The notes under the pieces: generated by a model | Database searches by the model: none | Told to the model about the DNA's origin: nothing | What the model saw: the letters and a program-made list of their open reading frames with translations, nothing else | NCBI GenBank assembly: GCA_028869395.1 | Contig: JAGWSE010000068.1 | Location: 1 to 15,766, forward strand | Length of the DNA: 15,766 bases | Reading direction: 5' to 3' | From: Alphaproteobacteria bacterium | Lineage (GTDB): Bacteria; Pseudomonadota; Alphaproteobacteria; Caulobacterales; Caulobacteraceae | Translations under genes and position numbers: made by a program | In this document: positions 6,741 to 14,479 of the stretch, piece after piece | Layout of the letters: every line of letters starts with the position of its first letter | Numbering within the stretch: the first letter of the stretch is position 1

Positions 6741-7694
6741 TTGAACGCCTGTCTTGCCAGCGTGAATGTTCAGACTTTCCGCCCCCACCCGCTTCATGGG
6801 GCGGATCGCTGCTGGACGGAGACCAACTGCTATATCGATCTGTGGATCGAGGTGCTGCACGCGCTCGGGCTGCCGCCCGAGGCGGCGCTGGGCTTCACGG
6901 CGGCCCAGGATTTCGAGGGCGACCAATTCACCTTCACCAAGTTCCCGTTGGAGGACCTCGAGACCCTCTACGGCCTCAAGGCCACCGAGCTCGGGATTTA
7001 CGAGCCGGTGGAGCGGCACGTGGCGCGGCAGATGGCGCGCGGACGGATGTGCCTCGTCGAAGTGGATTCCTTCTACCTGCCCGACACAGCCGGGACGAGT
7101 TACCGGAAGGAGCACGGCAAGACGACGATCGCGCCCAATCGCCTGGACGTGGAGGCCAAGCGCGTGGAGTACTTCCACAACGCGGCCTATGCGGTGGCGG
7201 AGGGTGAGGATTTCGAGGGTCTCTTCCCATCGCTCGAGGATGGCCGCCCCGGGATCTGGCCCTACGTCGAGTTCACCACCCTCGATCCGATCCGCCGCCG
7301 GCCCGAGGCGCTGAAGGCCATCGCCGGCGAGGTCTACGCCTGGCATTGGGGCCGCCGTCCGATGGCGAACCCGATCCGCGCCTTCCAGGCCGCCGCCCCC
7401 GAACAGATCGAGCGGTTGGCCGGGTCGCAATCCGGGTTCCACGCCTATGCCTTCCACAATCTGCGGCTTCTCGGCGCCAACTTCGAGCTCCTGGGAAGCG
7501 GCCTGAAGTGGCTCAACGAGGCCGATCCGCGGGTCGCGCTCTGCCGCCGAATTGCAGAGACGGCCAAGACGGCGCAGTTCCAGCTCGCCCGGACCATGGT
7601 GCGGCGCAAGCTCGATGGCTTCGTGCACACGCTCGACCCTGCGGCCGAGGCGTGGGAGGCTCTCTTCGAGGCGGCGCAGGCCCGCGCGGCCTGA
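6741..7694 (+). CDS. DUF1839 family protein, candidate papain-fold aminoacyl transferase
   Basis: This 317-residue protein belongs to the DUF1839 family, whose biochemical function I do not know to be established. Conserved-looking segments are RPHPLHG near the N-terminus, ETNCYIDLWIEVLHALG (27-43), FEGDQFTFTKFP (58-69) and VEVDSFYLPDTAGTSYRKEH (106-125). Cys30, Asp109 and His125 are arranged as in BtrH-type papain-like transferases that take an acyl group from a carrier protein. That comparison is mine, by pattern. The start is uncertain. TTG at 6741 begins one base after the ligase stop, follows GGGG at 6732-6735 by five bases, and places the conserved block about 13 residues in. GTG at 6720 (AGGAG only three bases away) and GTG at 6762 are alternatives. 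The family match and the operon position are firm; a role in off-loading the carrier is inference. Confidence 0.82.
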   Translation: MNACLASVNVQTFRPHPLHGADRCWTETNCYIDLWIEVLHALGLPPEAALGFTAAQDFEGDQFTFTKFPLEDLETLYGLKATELGIYEPVERHVARQMARGRMCLVEVDSFYLPDTAGTSYRKEHGKTTIAPNRLDVEAKRVEYFHNAAYAVAEGEDFEGLFPSLEDGRPGIWPYVEFTTLDPIRRRPEALKAIAGEVYAWHWGRRPMANPIRAFQAAAPEQIERLAGSQSGFHAYAFHNLRLLGANFELLGSGLKWLNEADPRVALCRRIAETAKTAQFQLARTMVRRKLDGFVHTLDPAAEAWEALFEAAQARAA

Positions 7695-7716
7695 ACCCGA
7701 ACCGCTGGGACGACGG

Positions 7717-10167
7717 ATGGGGCGCATCGGGTGGGCCGTCGGAGACCGTGAAACAAGCCTGACCGACGGCTGGCGGCTCAGCCTGACGCCGCCGGGCGCC
7801 TGCTCTGGTCCCGCCGAGGCCGCCCGCCTCGCCGACTGGGTTCCCGCCCGCGCGCCGGGGACCACCGCCCAGGCGCTGGAGGCCGCGGGCCGATGGAGCC
7901 GCGCCGCGCCGACGCCGCTGGACGACCAGGACGCCTGGTGGCGGCTCTCACTGCCGGAAAGCGGCCGCCGGCGCCTGCGGTTCGACGGGCTGGCGACACT
8001 GGCCGAGGTCTGGGTCGACGAGACGCCGGTGCTGGCCTCCAGCTCCATGTTCCAGCCGCGGGAGGCGGAGGTGGAGATCCCACCCGGCGCGACCTTGTGG
8101 ATCTGCTTCCGGGCGCTGAAACCGAGGCTTCTGGCGAAGGGACCGCGGGCGCGGTGGCGACCCTTCATGATGGACAACCAGGGCCTTCGCCTCGTCCGCG
8201 TCAGCCTGCTCGGCCACATGCCGGGCTGGCGGCCGGCGGTGGACACCGTCGGACCCTGGCGGCCGGTGTGGCTGATCGAGGCGGGACCGGTGCGGGCGGA
8301 CGATGTCCGGCTTCGGGCCGACTGGCAGGCGACGGGCGCGCGGCTGGAGGTCGAGGCCGAGGTCCACGGGGCTCGCGGCCGGCTCGAGCTTCACTGCGCC
8401 GGCGCGGCCGCGGCCTTCGAACCCGTCGGTGAGAACCGCTTCCGCGCGAGCCTGCGCGCCCCCGAGGCGAGGCCGTGGTTTCCGCATACGCACGGCGATC
8501 AGCCGCTCTACGACGTCCGGATTGTCGGCGAAGGCATCGACATCGGCCTCGGGCGCACTGGCTTCCGGCGCGTCGACGTCGATCGCGGGCTTGACGGCAA
8601 GGGGTTCGCGTTGCGGATCAACGATGAGGCCGTCTTTTGCCGCGGCGCGTCCTGGGTGGCGCCCGACGCGGTGGGGCTCGGCTGTGGGCGGGCGGATTAC
8701 GAACCGACGCTCAGGCTCATGCGCGATGCGGGCATGAACATGGTCCGGCTCAGCGGCGCCGGCGTCTACGAGAGCGCCGCCTTCTTCGAGCTCTGCGACG
8801 AACTCGGGATCATGGTCTGGCAGGACTTCATGTTCGCCAACTTCGACTATCCGGCCTCCGACCCGGCCTTCGTCGAGGCCGTGCGCGCGGAAGCCGCCAG
8901 CCTTCTCGAGGAGATCCAGGGCTCGCCATCGCTGGCGGTCCTGTGCGGCGGCAGCGAGGTGAAGCAGCAGGCGGCGATGATGGGGCTTGCGGGCCTCGCT
9001 TGGCCGTTGTTCGACGAGGTGCTGGCGCAGGCTGCGCGGGAAGGCGCGCCCGGCGCGCCCTATCTGCCCAATACGCCGACCGGCGGCTCGCTGCCGTTCG
9101 TCGCGAACGAGGGCGTGACCCACTACTACGGCGTGGGCGCGTACGAGCGGCCGCTGGACGATGCGCGCCGCGCGGGCGTGCGGTTCGCCAGCGAGTGCCT
9201 GGCCTTCGCCAACGTGCCTCAGCCGGAGACGCTCGCGCGGGCGCTGGGGGTCCCTGCCGTGCACGATCCGCGCTGGAAGGCTCGCGTGCCGCGCGACCGC
9301 GGCGCAAGCTGGGACTTCGAGGATGTCCGCGACCACTATCTGAGGCGGCTCTATGAGGAGGATCCGTATGAGCTCAGGCGACGCGATCCGGAGCTCTATC
9401 TCGACCTGGCGCGCAAGGTCAGCGGCGATGTCATGGTCGCGGTGTTCAGCGAGTGGCGCCGGAGGCGCTCGAGCTGCGCCGGAGGTCTCGTCTGGCTTCT
9501 GCAGGACTGCGAGGCCGGCCCCGGCTGGGGACTGATCGATGCGTTGGGCGAGCCGAAACCCTGCTGGTACGCCCTCAAGCGCGTCCTGCAGCCTCGCCAG
9601 GTGCTGATCACCGACGAGGGCGTGAACGGCCTATCGATCCACCTGATCAACGAGGCGGCCGAGCCGTTCTCGGGTGAGCTGCGGCTGGCGGCCCACGGTC
9701 GCGAGCCCGGACCGATCGTGGATGTGCGGCGTATGGTGGAGCTCAAGCCGCGGGAAGCGGCCGAGCTTTCGGGATTCGAGCTTCTCGGGCGGTTCTTCGA
9801 CCTGTCCTACGCCTATCGCTTCGGTCCGCGGACGCATGAGGCGGTGACAGCCCAGTTGATCGGGGCGGGCGGCGAGGTGATTTCGGAGGCCTGCCATTTG
9901 CTGGCGCCGCCGCGTGTCGGCGCGGGCGAGGTCGCCGCCGAGCTGGCGCAGGACGCCTCCGGCTGGACGCTGACGCTCACCGCCGAGCGGCTGCAACCCC
10001 ATGTGCACATCTCCGACGCGGGATTCCGGCCGTCCGACGACGGTTTCGTCCTTCTGCCCGGCGAGGCCAAGCGGGTGCGGCTTTCAGGTCGGCAGCAGAC
10101 CGCCGGCCGTCCCGAGGGCGAAATCCTGGGGCTCGGCGGCCGCCTGCTCGGCGCCTACGGCGCCTGA
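7717..10167 (+). CDS. Glycoside hydrolase family 2 (beta-mannosidase-like) protein
   Basis: This 816-residue protein has GH2 architecture: an N-terminal sugar-binding jelly-roll (about 1-170, ending with PWRPVWL), an Ig-like domain, a TIM barrel (about 290-570, with MNMVRLSGAGVYESAAFFELCDELGIMVWQDF) and C-terminal beta domains. Glu414 in LCGGSEVKQQ is in the acid/base position and Glu493 in FASEC in the nucleophile position. Classical beta-mannosidases have Asn-Glu in an NGNNE context, whereas here it is Ser-Glu in GGSE, so substrate contacts must differ. No signal peptide is visible, suggesting a cytosolic enzyme acting on a small glycoside rather than on extracellular mannan. The ATG is 22 bases after the DUF1839 stop, with GGGA six bases upstream. 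Its last 84 bases overlap the convergent hydrolase gene. It could hydrolyse, transfer or merely bind a glycoside intermediate. Confidence 0.85.
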   Translation: MGRIGWAVGDRETSLTDGWRLSLTPPGACSGPAEAARLADWVPARAPGTTAQALEAAGRWSRAAPTPLDDQDAWWRLSLPESGRRRLRFDGLATLAEVWVDETPVLASSSMFQPREAEVEIPPGATLWICFRALKPRLLAKGPRARWRPFMMDNQGLRLVRVSLLGHMPGWRPAVDTVGPWRPVWLIEAGPVRADDVRLRADWQATGARLEVEAEVHGARGRLELHCAGAAAAFEPVGENRFRASLRAPEARPWFPHTHGDQPLYDVRIVGEGIDIGLGRTGFRRVDVDRGLDGKGFALRINDEAVFCRGASWVAPDAVGLGCGRADYEPTLRLMRDAGMNMVRLSGAGVYESAAFFELCDELGIMVWQDFMFANFDYPASDPAFVEAVRAEAASLLEEIQGSPSLAVLCGGSEVKQQAAMMGLAGLAWPLFDEVLAQAAREGAPGAPYLPNTPTGGSLPFVANEGVTHYYGVGAYERPLDDARRAGVRFASECLAFANVPQPETLARALGVPAVHDPRWKARVPRDRGASWDFEDVRDHYLRRLYEEDPYELRRRDPELYLDLARKVSGDVMVAVFSEWRRRRSSCAGGLVWLLQDCEAGPGWGLIDALGEPKPCWYALKRVLQPRQVLITDEGVNGLSIHLINEAAEPFSGELRLAAHGREPGPIVDVRRMVELKPREAAELSGFELLGRFFDLSYAYRFGPRTHEAVTAQLIGAGGEVISEACHLLAPPRVGAGEVAAELAQDASGWTLTLTAERLQPHVHISDAGFRPSDDGFVLLPGEAKRVRLSGRQQTAGRPEGEILGLGGRLLGAYGA

Positions 10168-11871
10168 CGGCGAGGGGCTGCTCAGGGCGGCGCGCCGTAT
10201 AGTCTCCAGAAGCGCCATGCGGGCGGCCTTCGGGGTGAGCGCATGGTCGGCCCCTTCGAGGAAGGTGAGCGACAGGTCGCCGTAGCGGCGCAGCCGGTCG
10301 CCCTCGGCGCCGAAGAACTGGCGGAAGACCTCGTGCGCCTCGCGATCGCGGCTGATCAGCAGCTGGATGCGCACGCCGCGCTCCTGCAGCCCGCCGAACG
10401 TCTCACGGATCTGCTGGCGACGCGCTCGCGCCTGGCCGCGCAGGATCGCCCGGGTAAGCGCGATCGTCGCCGACGAGAGCTTGGCCAGGGCCACATCCAG
10501 GTCGAGCTCGCCGCGCATCCAACGCATGAAGAGCTTCGCCGGGTTCTTCGCCTGCTTGCGGTAGTGGCCGACCTTCTCGCTGGCCAGTTCGTAGCTGCCG
10601 TCGCGCTCCCAGATATAGCGGAGCTGGTTGACCAGGATGATATCCCCGATCCGTTCGTCGCGGGCGGCGGCGTTGAAGGCCGCGAAGGCGCCGGAGCAGC
10701 GGCCGACCGGCAGCACCGGGCCGAAACCGCGGGCGAGGAGCCAGTCGAACCCTTGCCGGGCGTCGGCGATGTGGCGTTCGTCATAGAGCCGCACCGGGGC
10801 GTCGGAGAGCGGGCCCGAGGCGTCGCCCACGTCGGTGGCGTCCATCCGGAAGGAGGCGACGCCGTCGCGGGCCAGCGCGCGGGCGGCCTCGACCGCGCCC
10901 CTGGCCCAGCCGGTATGCGCATCGCCCCCGGCGCTCAGCAGCAGCACGGTCGCGCCGCGGCGCGCGGCGCGCGGCTCGCAGAGCACGCCGACGAGGTGGT
11001 CATCGGCGCCGAAGCGGACGGTGGTCTCGACGAATTCGGGGTCTTCCAGGATGGCGGGAGCACGCCACGGCTCGGCCCTGCCGCCGGGCTCCGGCGCGAC
11101 GCGCTCGGCAATCCAGCGGACAGCGGCCTCGATCGTGGCGCGTGGCGGTCGCCCGGAGGTCGGATTGGTCACCGCCTCGTCGTAACCGGCGTAGGGCGCC
11201 TCTGCGACCTGGGCGCCGAGCGCGCGGAGCCGCTCGGAGAGCCTTGCCTCGGTTGGGCGGCCGCGGCCCACCAGCAAGACTGCGGGCGCTGTCCCCTCCA
11301 CCGCGCTGATGTCGAGGCCGGCGAGCTCGGTCCGCAGCGCGTCCGGCATCTCGAACCCGGCGATCGCGCCGGGACCGGCGTCATTCTCGAGCTGCATGGT
11401 CTCGGAGACCGTGATGCCCCAGACCGATAGCTCGCGCAGGAATTCCCGTCCGCGGACGACCGGAGCCAGCAGCACGGTTGCGGCGGCCCCGAGCTCGGCC
11501 GCCATGAGGGCCGCAAGGCTCGCGCCCAGGCCCTGGCCCACGAGTACGATCCGACGCGCGCCGGTGTGGGCGCGCAGCACCTCGGCCGCGCGCAGGACGG
11601 ATGTCTTCAGCTGATCGAGGGCCGTCAGGTCCGCGGTCTCGCCCAAGGAGTCGCCGGTTCCGGGGTAGTCGAAGCGCAGCGTGGGATAGCCTTGCGCGGC
11701 CAGCGCATCGGCCAGCATCCGCCAGGGACGGCGCATGCAAAGCGCCTCGAAACCCCAGGGGCTGAGCATGAGGACAGCCGTCCGGCCCGACGCCGGATGC
11801 AACCAGCCTGCGCATCCATCGAACACCAACGGCTGCGACAAATCCCCGGCCTCCTCCCCGTCCAGCGCCAT
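10084..11871 (-). CDS. Tandem two-domain alpha/beta hydrolase with altered nucleophile sites
   Basis: This 595-residue protein has two alpha/beta-hydrolase domains in a row. Domain 1 (about 15-260) has the family's FDYPGTGDS loop (68-75), but its nucleophile elbow reads GQGLG (112-116), with Gly114 where Ser is expected, so this half is probably not catalytic. Domain 2 (about 285-565) has FRMDATDVGDASG (341-353) and the elbow GRCSG (390-394), with Cys392 as the nucleophile; His543 in EGADHALTP is the likely catalytic His. A Cys nucleophile is typical of dienelactone-hydrolase-like enzymes and some acyltransferases. The tail (about 565-595) is Ala/Pro/Gly-rich and is the part that overlaps the GH2 gene. 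The ATG has GGAGG seven bases upstream and lies 79 bases downstream of the GMC stop, so it is probably last in that operon. A thioesterase or acyl-transfer role is possible; the substrate is unknown. Confidence 0.88.
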   Translation of the reverse strand: MALDGEEAGDLSQPLVFDGCAGWLHPASGRTAVLMLSPWGFEALCMRRPWRMLADALAAQGYPTLRFDYPGTGDSLGETADLTALDQLKTSVLRAAEVLRAHTGARRIVLVGQGLGASLAALMAAELGAAATVLLAPVVRGREFLRELSVWGITVSETMQLENDAGPGAIAGFEMPDALRTELAGLDISAVEGTAPAVLLVGRGRPTEARLSERLRALGAQVAEAPYAGYDEAVTNPTSGRPPRATIEAAVRWIAERVAPEPGGRAEPWRAPAILEDPEFVETTVRFGADDHLVGVLCEPRAARRGATVLLLSAGGDAHTGWARGAVEAARALARDGVASFRMDATDVGDASGPLSDAPVRLYDERHIADARQGFDWLLARGFGPVLPVGRCSGAFAAFNAAARDERIGDIILVNQLRYIWERDGSYELASEKVGHYRKQAKNPAKLFMRWMRGELDLDVALAKLSSATIALTRAILRGQARARRQQIRETFGGLQERGVRIQLLISRDREAHEVFRQFFGAEGDRLRRYGDLSLTFLEGADHALTPKAARMALLETIRRAALSSPSPSGAVGAEQAAAEPQDFALGTAGGLLPT

Positions 11872-11882
11872 GGTTGAGCCTC

Positions 11883-11898
11883 CGTGGCCAAAACCACG
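11883..11898 (-). promoter_or_regulatory. Small hairpin abutting the hydrolase ribosome binding site
   Basis: In the 79-bp gap between the GMC and hydrolase genes, CGTGG and CCACG form a five-base-pair stem around a six-base loop. On the minus strand the 3' arm touches the GGAGG ribosome binding site (11879-11883). Next to it is a ten-base palindrome, CGAAGCTTCG (11897-11906). It may modulate translation; there is no U-tract, so it is not a terminator. Confidence 0.3.
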
Positions 11899-11950
11899 AA
11901 GCTTCGAGGCGGTTCCGGGAAAGCCGGCTAAGTTTTCGAGAGCGGCGGTC

Positions 11951-13582
11951 TCAGGCGAGGCCTTCGGCGGCCTTGTGGGTCCTGGATCCGGCGGCCTTGG
12001 CCGCCGGAGCCGGCGCGCGGGCGCCGAGCCGCTCGATCAGGTGGTCGCCCACGCGCAGCGCATTGGCGACCGTCGTGAGTGTCGGGTTCACCGCCGCGAT
12101 CGAGGGGAAGAAGCTGGTGTCGACGACATAGAGGTTGTCGAGTTCGTGGGCCTTGCACCAGGGATCCAGGACCGAGCTCTGGGGATTGGCGCCGAACCGC
12201 ACCGTGCCGGCCTGGTGCGCGGTCCCGTACAGCGGCAGCAGGCTGTCGAACTGGAAGTGGTGCTGCGAGATCGGGTGGGCGTGGTCGACGAAACCGTCGA
12301 GCGAGGCCTTGAGCTTGCCGACCAGCCGCTCGTGCCCTTCGAGGTTGTTGTAGGCGTAGTCGAGGTGGATGCGTCCGTCGGAGGTCAGCCGCACGCGGTT
12401 CTGCGGGAGGGGGAGGTCCTCTGAGATCACCAGCATGGAGAGCATGCGCTCGGCGAGCGCCTGGCTCATGACATCGGGAACGAGCCCCGGCGGCAACCAG
12501 TCGGAGACCTCGCCCTCCAGGGTCTGGCCGGACATGTATTCCAGCAGCTGGATGTGCCCCATGGGCTTGTCGTAACCGCCGGCCGGATCGCCCCAGTAGA
12601 AGTCGTTGACCGCCAGCGTCTTCGGGAAGGTCACGTCCACCCTCTGCTCGGTCAGCGAGACCATGGCCGTGAGGGTGTGGAACATGTAGTTGCGCCCGAC
12701 CTGGTCGGAGCCGTTCGCGAGCCCGTTCGGATGGGCGGCGTTGGCCGAGCCCAGCAGCACCACGGCGGTGTTGGCCGCGCCGGCGGCAAGCACCACGATA
12801 TCGCCGCTCCAGCGCTCTTCTCCGCCTTCGGTCTGGCAGACGACCTCGGTGACCGTCTTGCCCGACGGATCGGTCTCGAGGCGCACGACCTTTCGGCCGG
12901 TGAGTAGGGTGACGTTGGATGCGCCGAGCAGGGGCTCGATCGCGAGGGTTCGGGCGTCGGACTTGGCCTTCAAGAGGCACGGGAAACCGCCGCAGGTCTT
13001 GCACTTGATGCAGGCCGACGTGACCGGATGCGCCTGGTCGAGATTGACGCCCAACGGCAGGGAGAACGGCCGCCAGCCCTGGTTCTCCCAGTGGGTCTTC
13101 AAGAGGGCGACGCCGGGATCGTGGTGGATCGCGGCGTAGGCGTAGGGCGGCTCGTCGCCGGCCTCGGTGGGATCGTCGCCGCGCGAGCCGTGCACCCGCC
13201 ACAGCGTCTCGGCCTCGGCGTAGTAGGGGGCAAGATCGGTCAGGTCGATCGGCCAGGCTGGCGAGGTCCCGCCGGCGTGCTGCACCTCTTCGAAGTCGCG
13301 GCCTCGAAAGCGCAGCAGCGCCGCGCCGTAGAAGGTGGTGTTGCCGCCCACCCAGTAGTGGGTGTTGGGCGTAAACGCCTTTCCCGTCTTGTCGTACCAC
13401 TTCTCCTGCGTGCGGTAGCGATGCTGCACGAACACCGACCGCGGGCTCCAGTTCTCGGCTTCGCGCGGCAGGTGGTCGCCGCGTTCCAGGATCAGGATCG
13501 ACTTGCCAGTCGGCGCCAGACGCTGCGCGAGCGTTCCACCGCCCGCGCCGGAGCCCACGATCACCACGTCGAAATGCGCCAC
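11951..13582 (-). CDS. GMC family FAD-dependent oxidoreductase with four-cysteine insert
   Basis: This 543-residue flavoprotein should oxidise an alcohol group on a sugar, sterol-like or other hydroxylated substrate. It starts almost directly with the FAD-binding VGSGAGGG loop (9-16) and ILERGD (31-36). The GMC signature THYWVGGNTTFYGAAL spans 74-89. His456 in YGTAHQAG and Asn499 in SIAAVNPTLTT are the active-site pair in the C-terminal GMC domain. A distinct feature is Cys191, Cys194, Cys197 and Cys202 in CIKCKTCGGFPC, a pattern that could bind a metal or Fe-S cluster. No signal peptide is seen. The GTG at 13582 was chosen because it gives MAHFDVVIVG, has GGAGAG eight bases upstream and lies four bases past the SDR stop. 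The longer frame to 13705 runs into the SDR gene and lacks homology. The substrate is unknown. Confidence 0.9.
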   Translation of the reverse strand: MAHFDVVIVGSGAGGGTLAQRLAPTGKSILILERGDHLPREAENWSPRSVFVQHRYRTQEKWYDKTGKAFTPNTHYWVGGNTTFYGAALLRFRGRDFEEVQHAGGTSPAWPIDLTDLAPYYAEAETLWRVHGSRGDDPTEAGDEPPYAYAAIHHDPGVALLKTHWENQGWRPFSLPLGVNLDQAHPVTSACIKCKTCGGFPCLLKAKSDARTLAIEPLLGASNVTLLTGRKVVRLETDPSGKTVTEVVCQTEGGEERWSGDIVVLAAGAANTAVVLLGSANAAHPNGLANGSDQVGRNYMFHTLTAMVSLTEQRVDVTFPKTLAVNDFYWGDPAGGYDKPMGHIQLLEYMSGQTLEGEVSDWLPPGLVPDVMSQALAERMLSMLVISEDLPLPQNRVRLTSDGRIHLDYAYNNLEGHERLVGKLKASLDGFVDHAHPISQHHFQFDSLLPLYGTAHQAGTVRFGANPQSSVLDPWCKAHELDNLYVVDTSFFPSIAAVNPTLTTVANALRVGDHLIERLGARAPAPAAKAAGSRTHKAAEGLA

Positions 13583-13586
13583 GGCC

Positions 13587-14408
13587 TCAACTCTCCAGAT
13601 GATACTTCGCCGCTCCCCGGCGCACCGCAAAGCTGACGAGGGATTCGGGCAAATAATGGAGCAGGGCGGCGGCGACCTTGTTGTGCCAGCCCGGCACGAC
13701 GACAACCTGCCCGCGCGCGTTGGCGGCGATGGCGATCTCGGCCACCTGGTCGGCGGTCTGGAAGAAGCGGCGCGGCGCCTGTTCCATGAGGGCTTGGGTG
13801 CCGTTCACCTCGGCGAACTCGGTGAGGGTGAACCCCGGGCAGACGGCGGTCACGCGCAGCCCTTTCGCGCCATATTCGGCGTCCAGGGCCTGGGAGAACT
13901 TGATGGCGAGGCTCTTGGCGCCCGGATAGAGCGTGTGGCCGGGCGCGCCGGGCGCGAAGCCCGCCAGCGAGGCCACGTTGACGATCGCGCCCGAGCCGCG
14001 CGCCGCCATCGCGGGAACGACGCCATAGGCAAGTCCGCAGGCGTTCACCACGAGGATCATCAGAAAGTCCCGCTGGCGCTCCCAGGGGACGCCCGTGAAG
14101 CTCTGGGCGATGCCGAAACCGGCGTTGTTGACCAGGACGTCGACCGTCCGGCCGCGCGCCTCCACGGCGGCGAGGATCGGCCGCCAGGCCTCGAAGGCGG
14201 CCAGGTCGGCGGGGACGGCGAAGGCGTCGACATCGTGCTCGCGCGAGAGGTCCGCGGCCAAGGCTTCGAGGCGATCGGCCCGTCGGGCGACCAGCGCCAG
14301 ATCGTGGCCGCGCCGGGCGTAGCCCCGCGCGAAGGCCGCGCCGATTCCGGCCGAGGCGCCGGTGATGAGCGCTAGCGGCCGGGTAGCGCCGGCCTGGAGG
14401 GATGTCAT
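13587..14408 (-). CDS. Short-chain dehydrogenase/reductase (SDR)
   Basis: This 273-residue classical SDR should perform an NAD(P)-dependent alcohol/ketone interconversion in the cytosol. It shows the cofactor loop TGASAGIG (16-23), ARRADRLE after the second strand, where the Arg residues favour NADP(H), NNAG (94-97), and the catalytic Ser147, Tyr161 and Lys165 (YPGAK). The PGFTLTEF segment after the active site is typical. The ATG at 14408 places the first strand about ten residues in, as usual for the family, with AGGG about seven bases upstream; a GTG at 14438 would add ten residues. It is followed at a four-base gap by the GMC oxidoreductase, so the two probably act on the same molecule, for instance oxidising and reducing a hydroxyl to invert or relocate it. 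The substrate is unknown. Confidence 0.92.
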   Translation of the reverse strand: MTSLQAGATRPLALITGASAGIGAAFARGYARRGHDLALVARRADRLEALAADLSREHDVDAFAVPADLAAFEAWRPILAAVEARGRTVDVLVNNAGFGIAQSFTGVPWERQRDFLMILVVNACGLAYGVVPAMAARGSGAIVNVASLAGFAPGAPGHTLYPGAKSLAIKFSQALDAEYGAKGLRVTAVCPGFTLTEFAEVNGTQALMEQAPRRFFQTADQVAEIAIAANARGQVVVVPGWHNKVAAALLHYLPESLVSFAVRRGAAKYHLES

Positions 14409-14479
14409 CGAAAGCCCTGTTCCCCGCGAGGGGCGCACTCTGCGTCCGCAGCGGCCGGCAGGTCAAACCACGGCGCGCC

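Noticed and set aside
7552..7716. The longer GH2 frame beginning at 7552.
   Set aside because: It runs inside the DUF1839 gene in another frame and is Arg/Ser-rich. The ATG at 7717 follows the DUF1839 stop and fits GH2 length.
13583..13705. The extended N-terminus of the GMC oxidoreductase.
   Set aside because: It overlaps the SDR gene, and the FAD-binding loop should lie near the N-terminus, as with the GTG at 13582.
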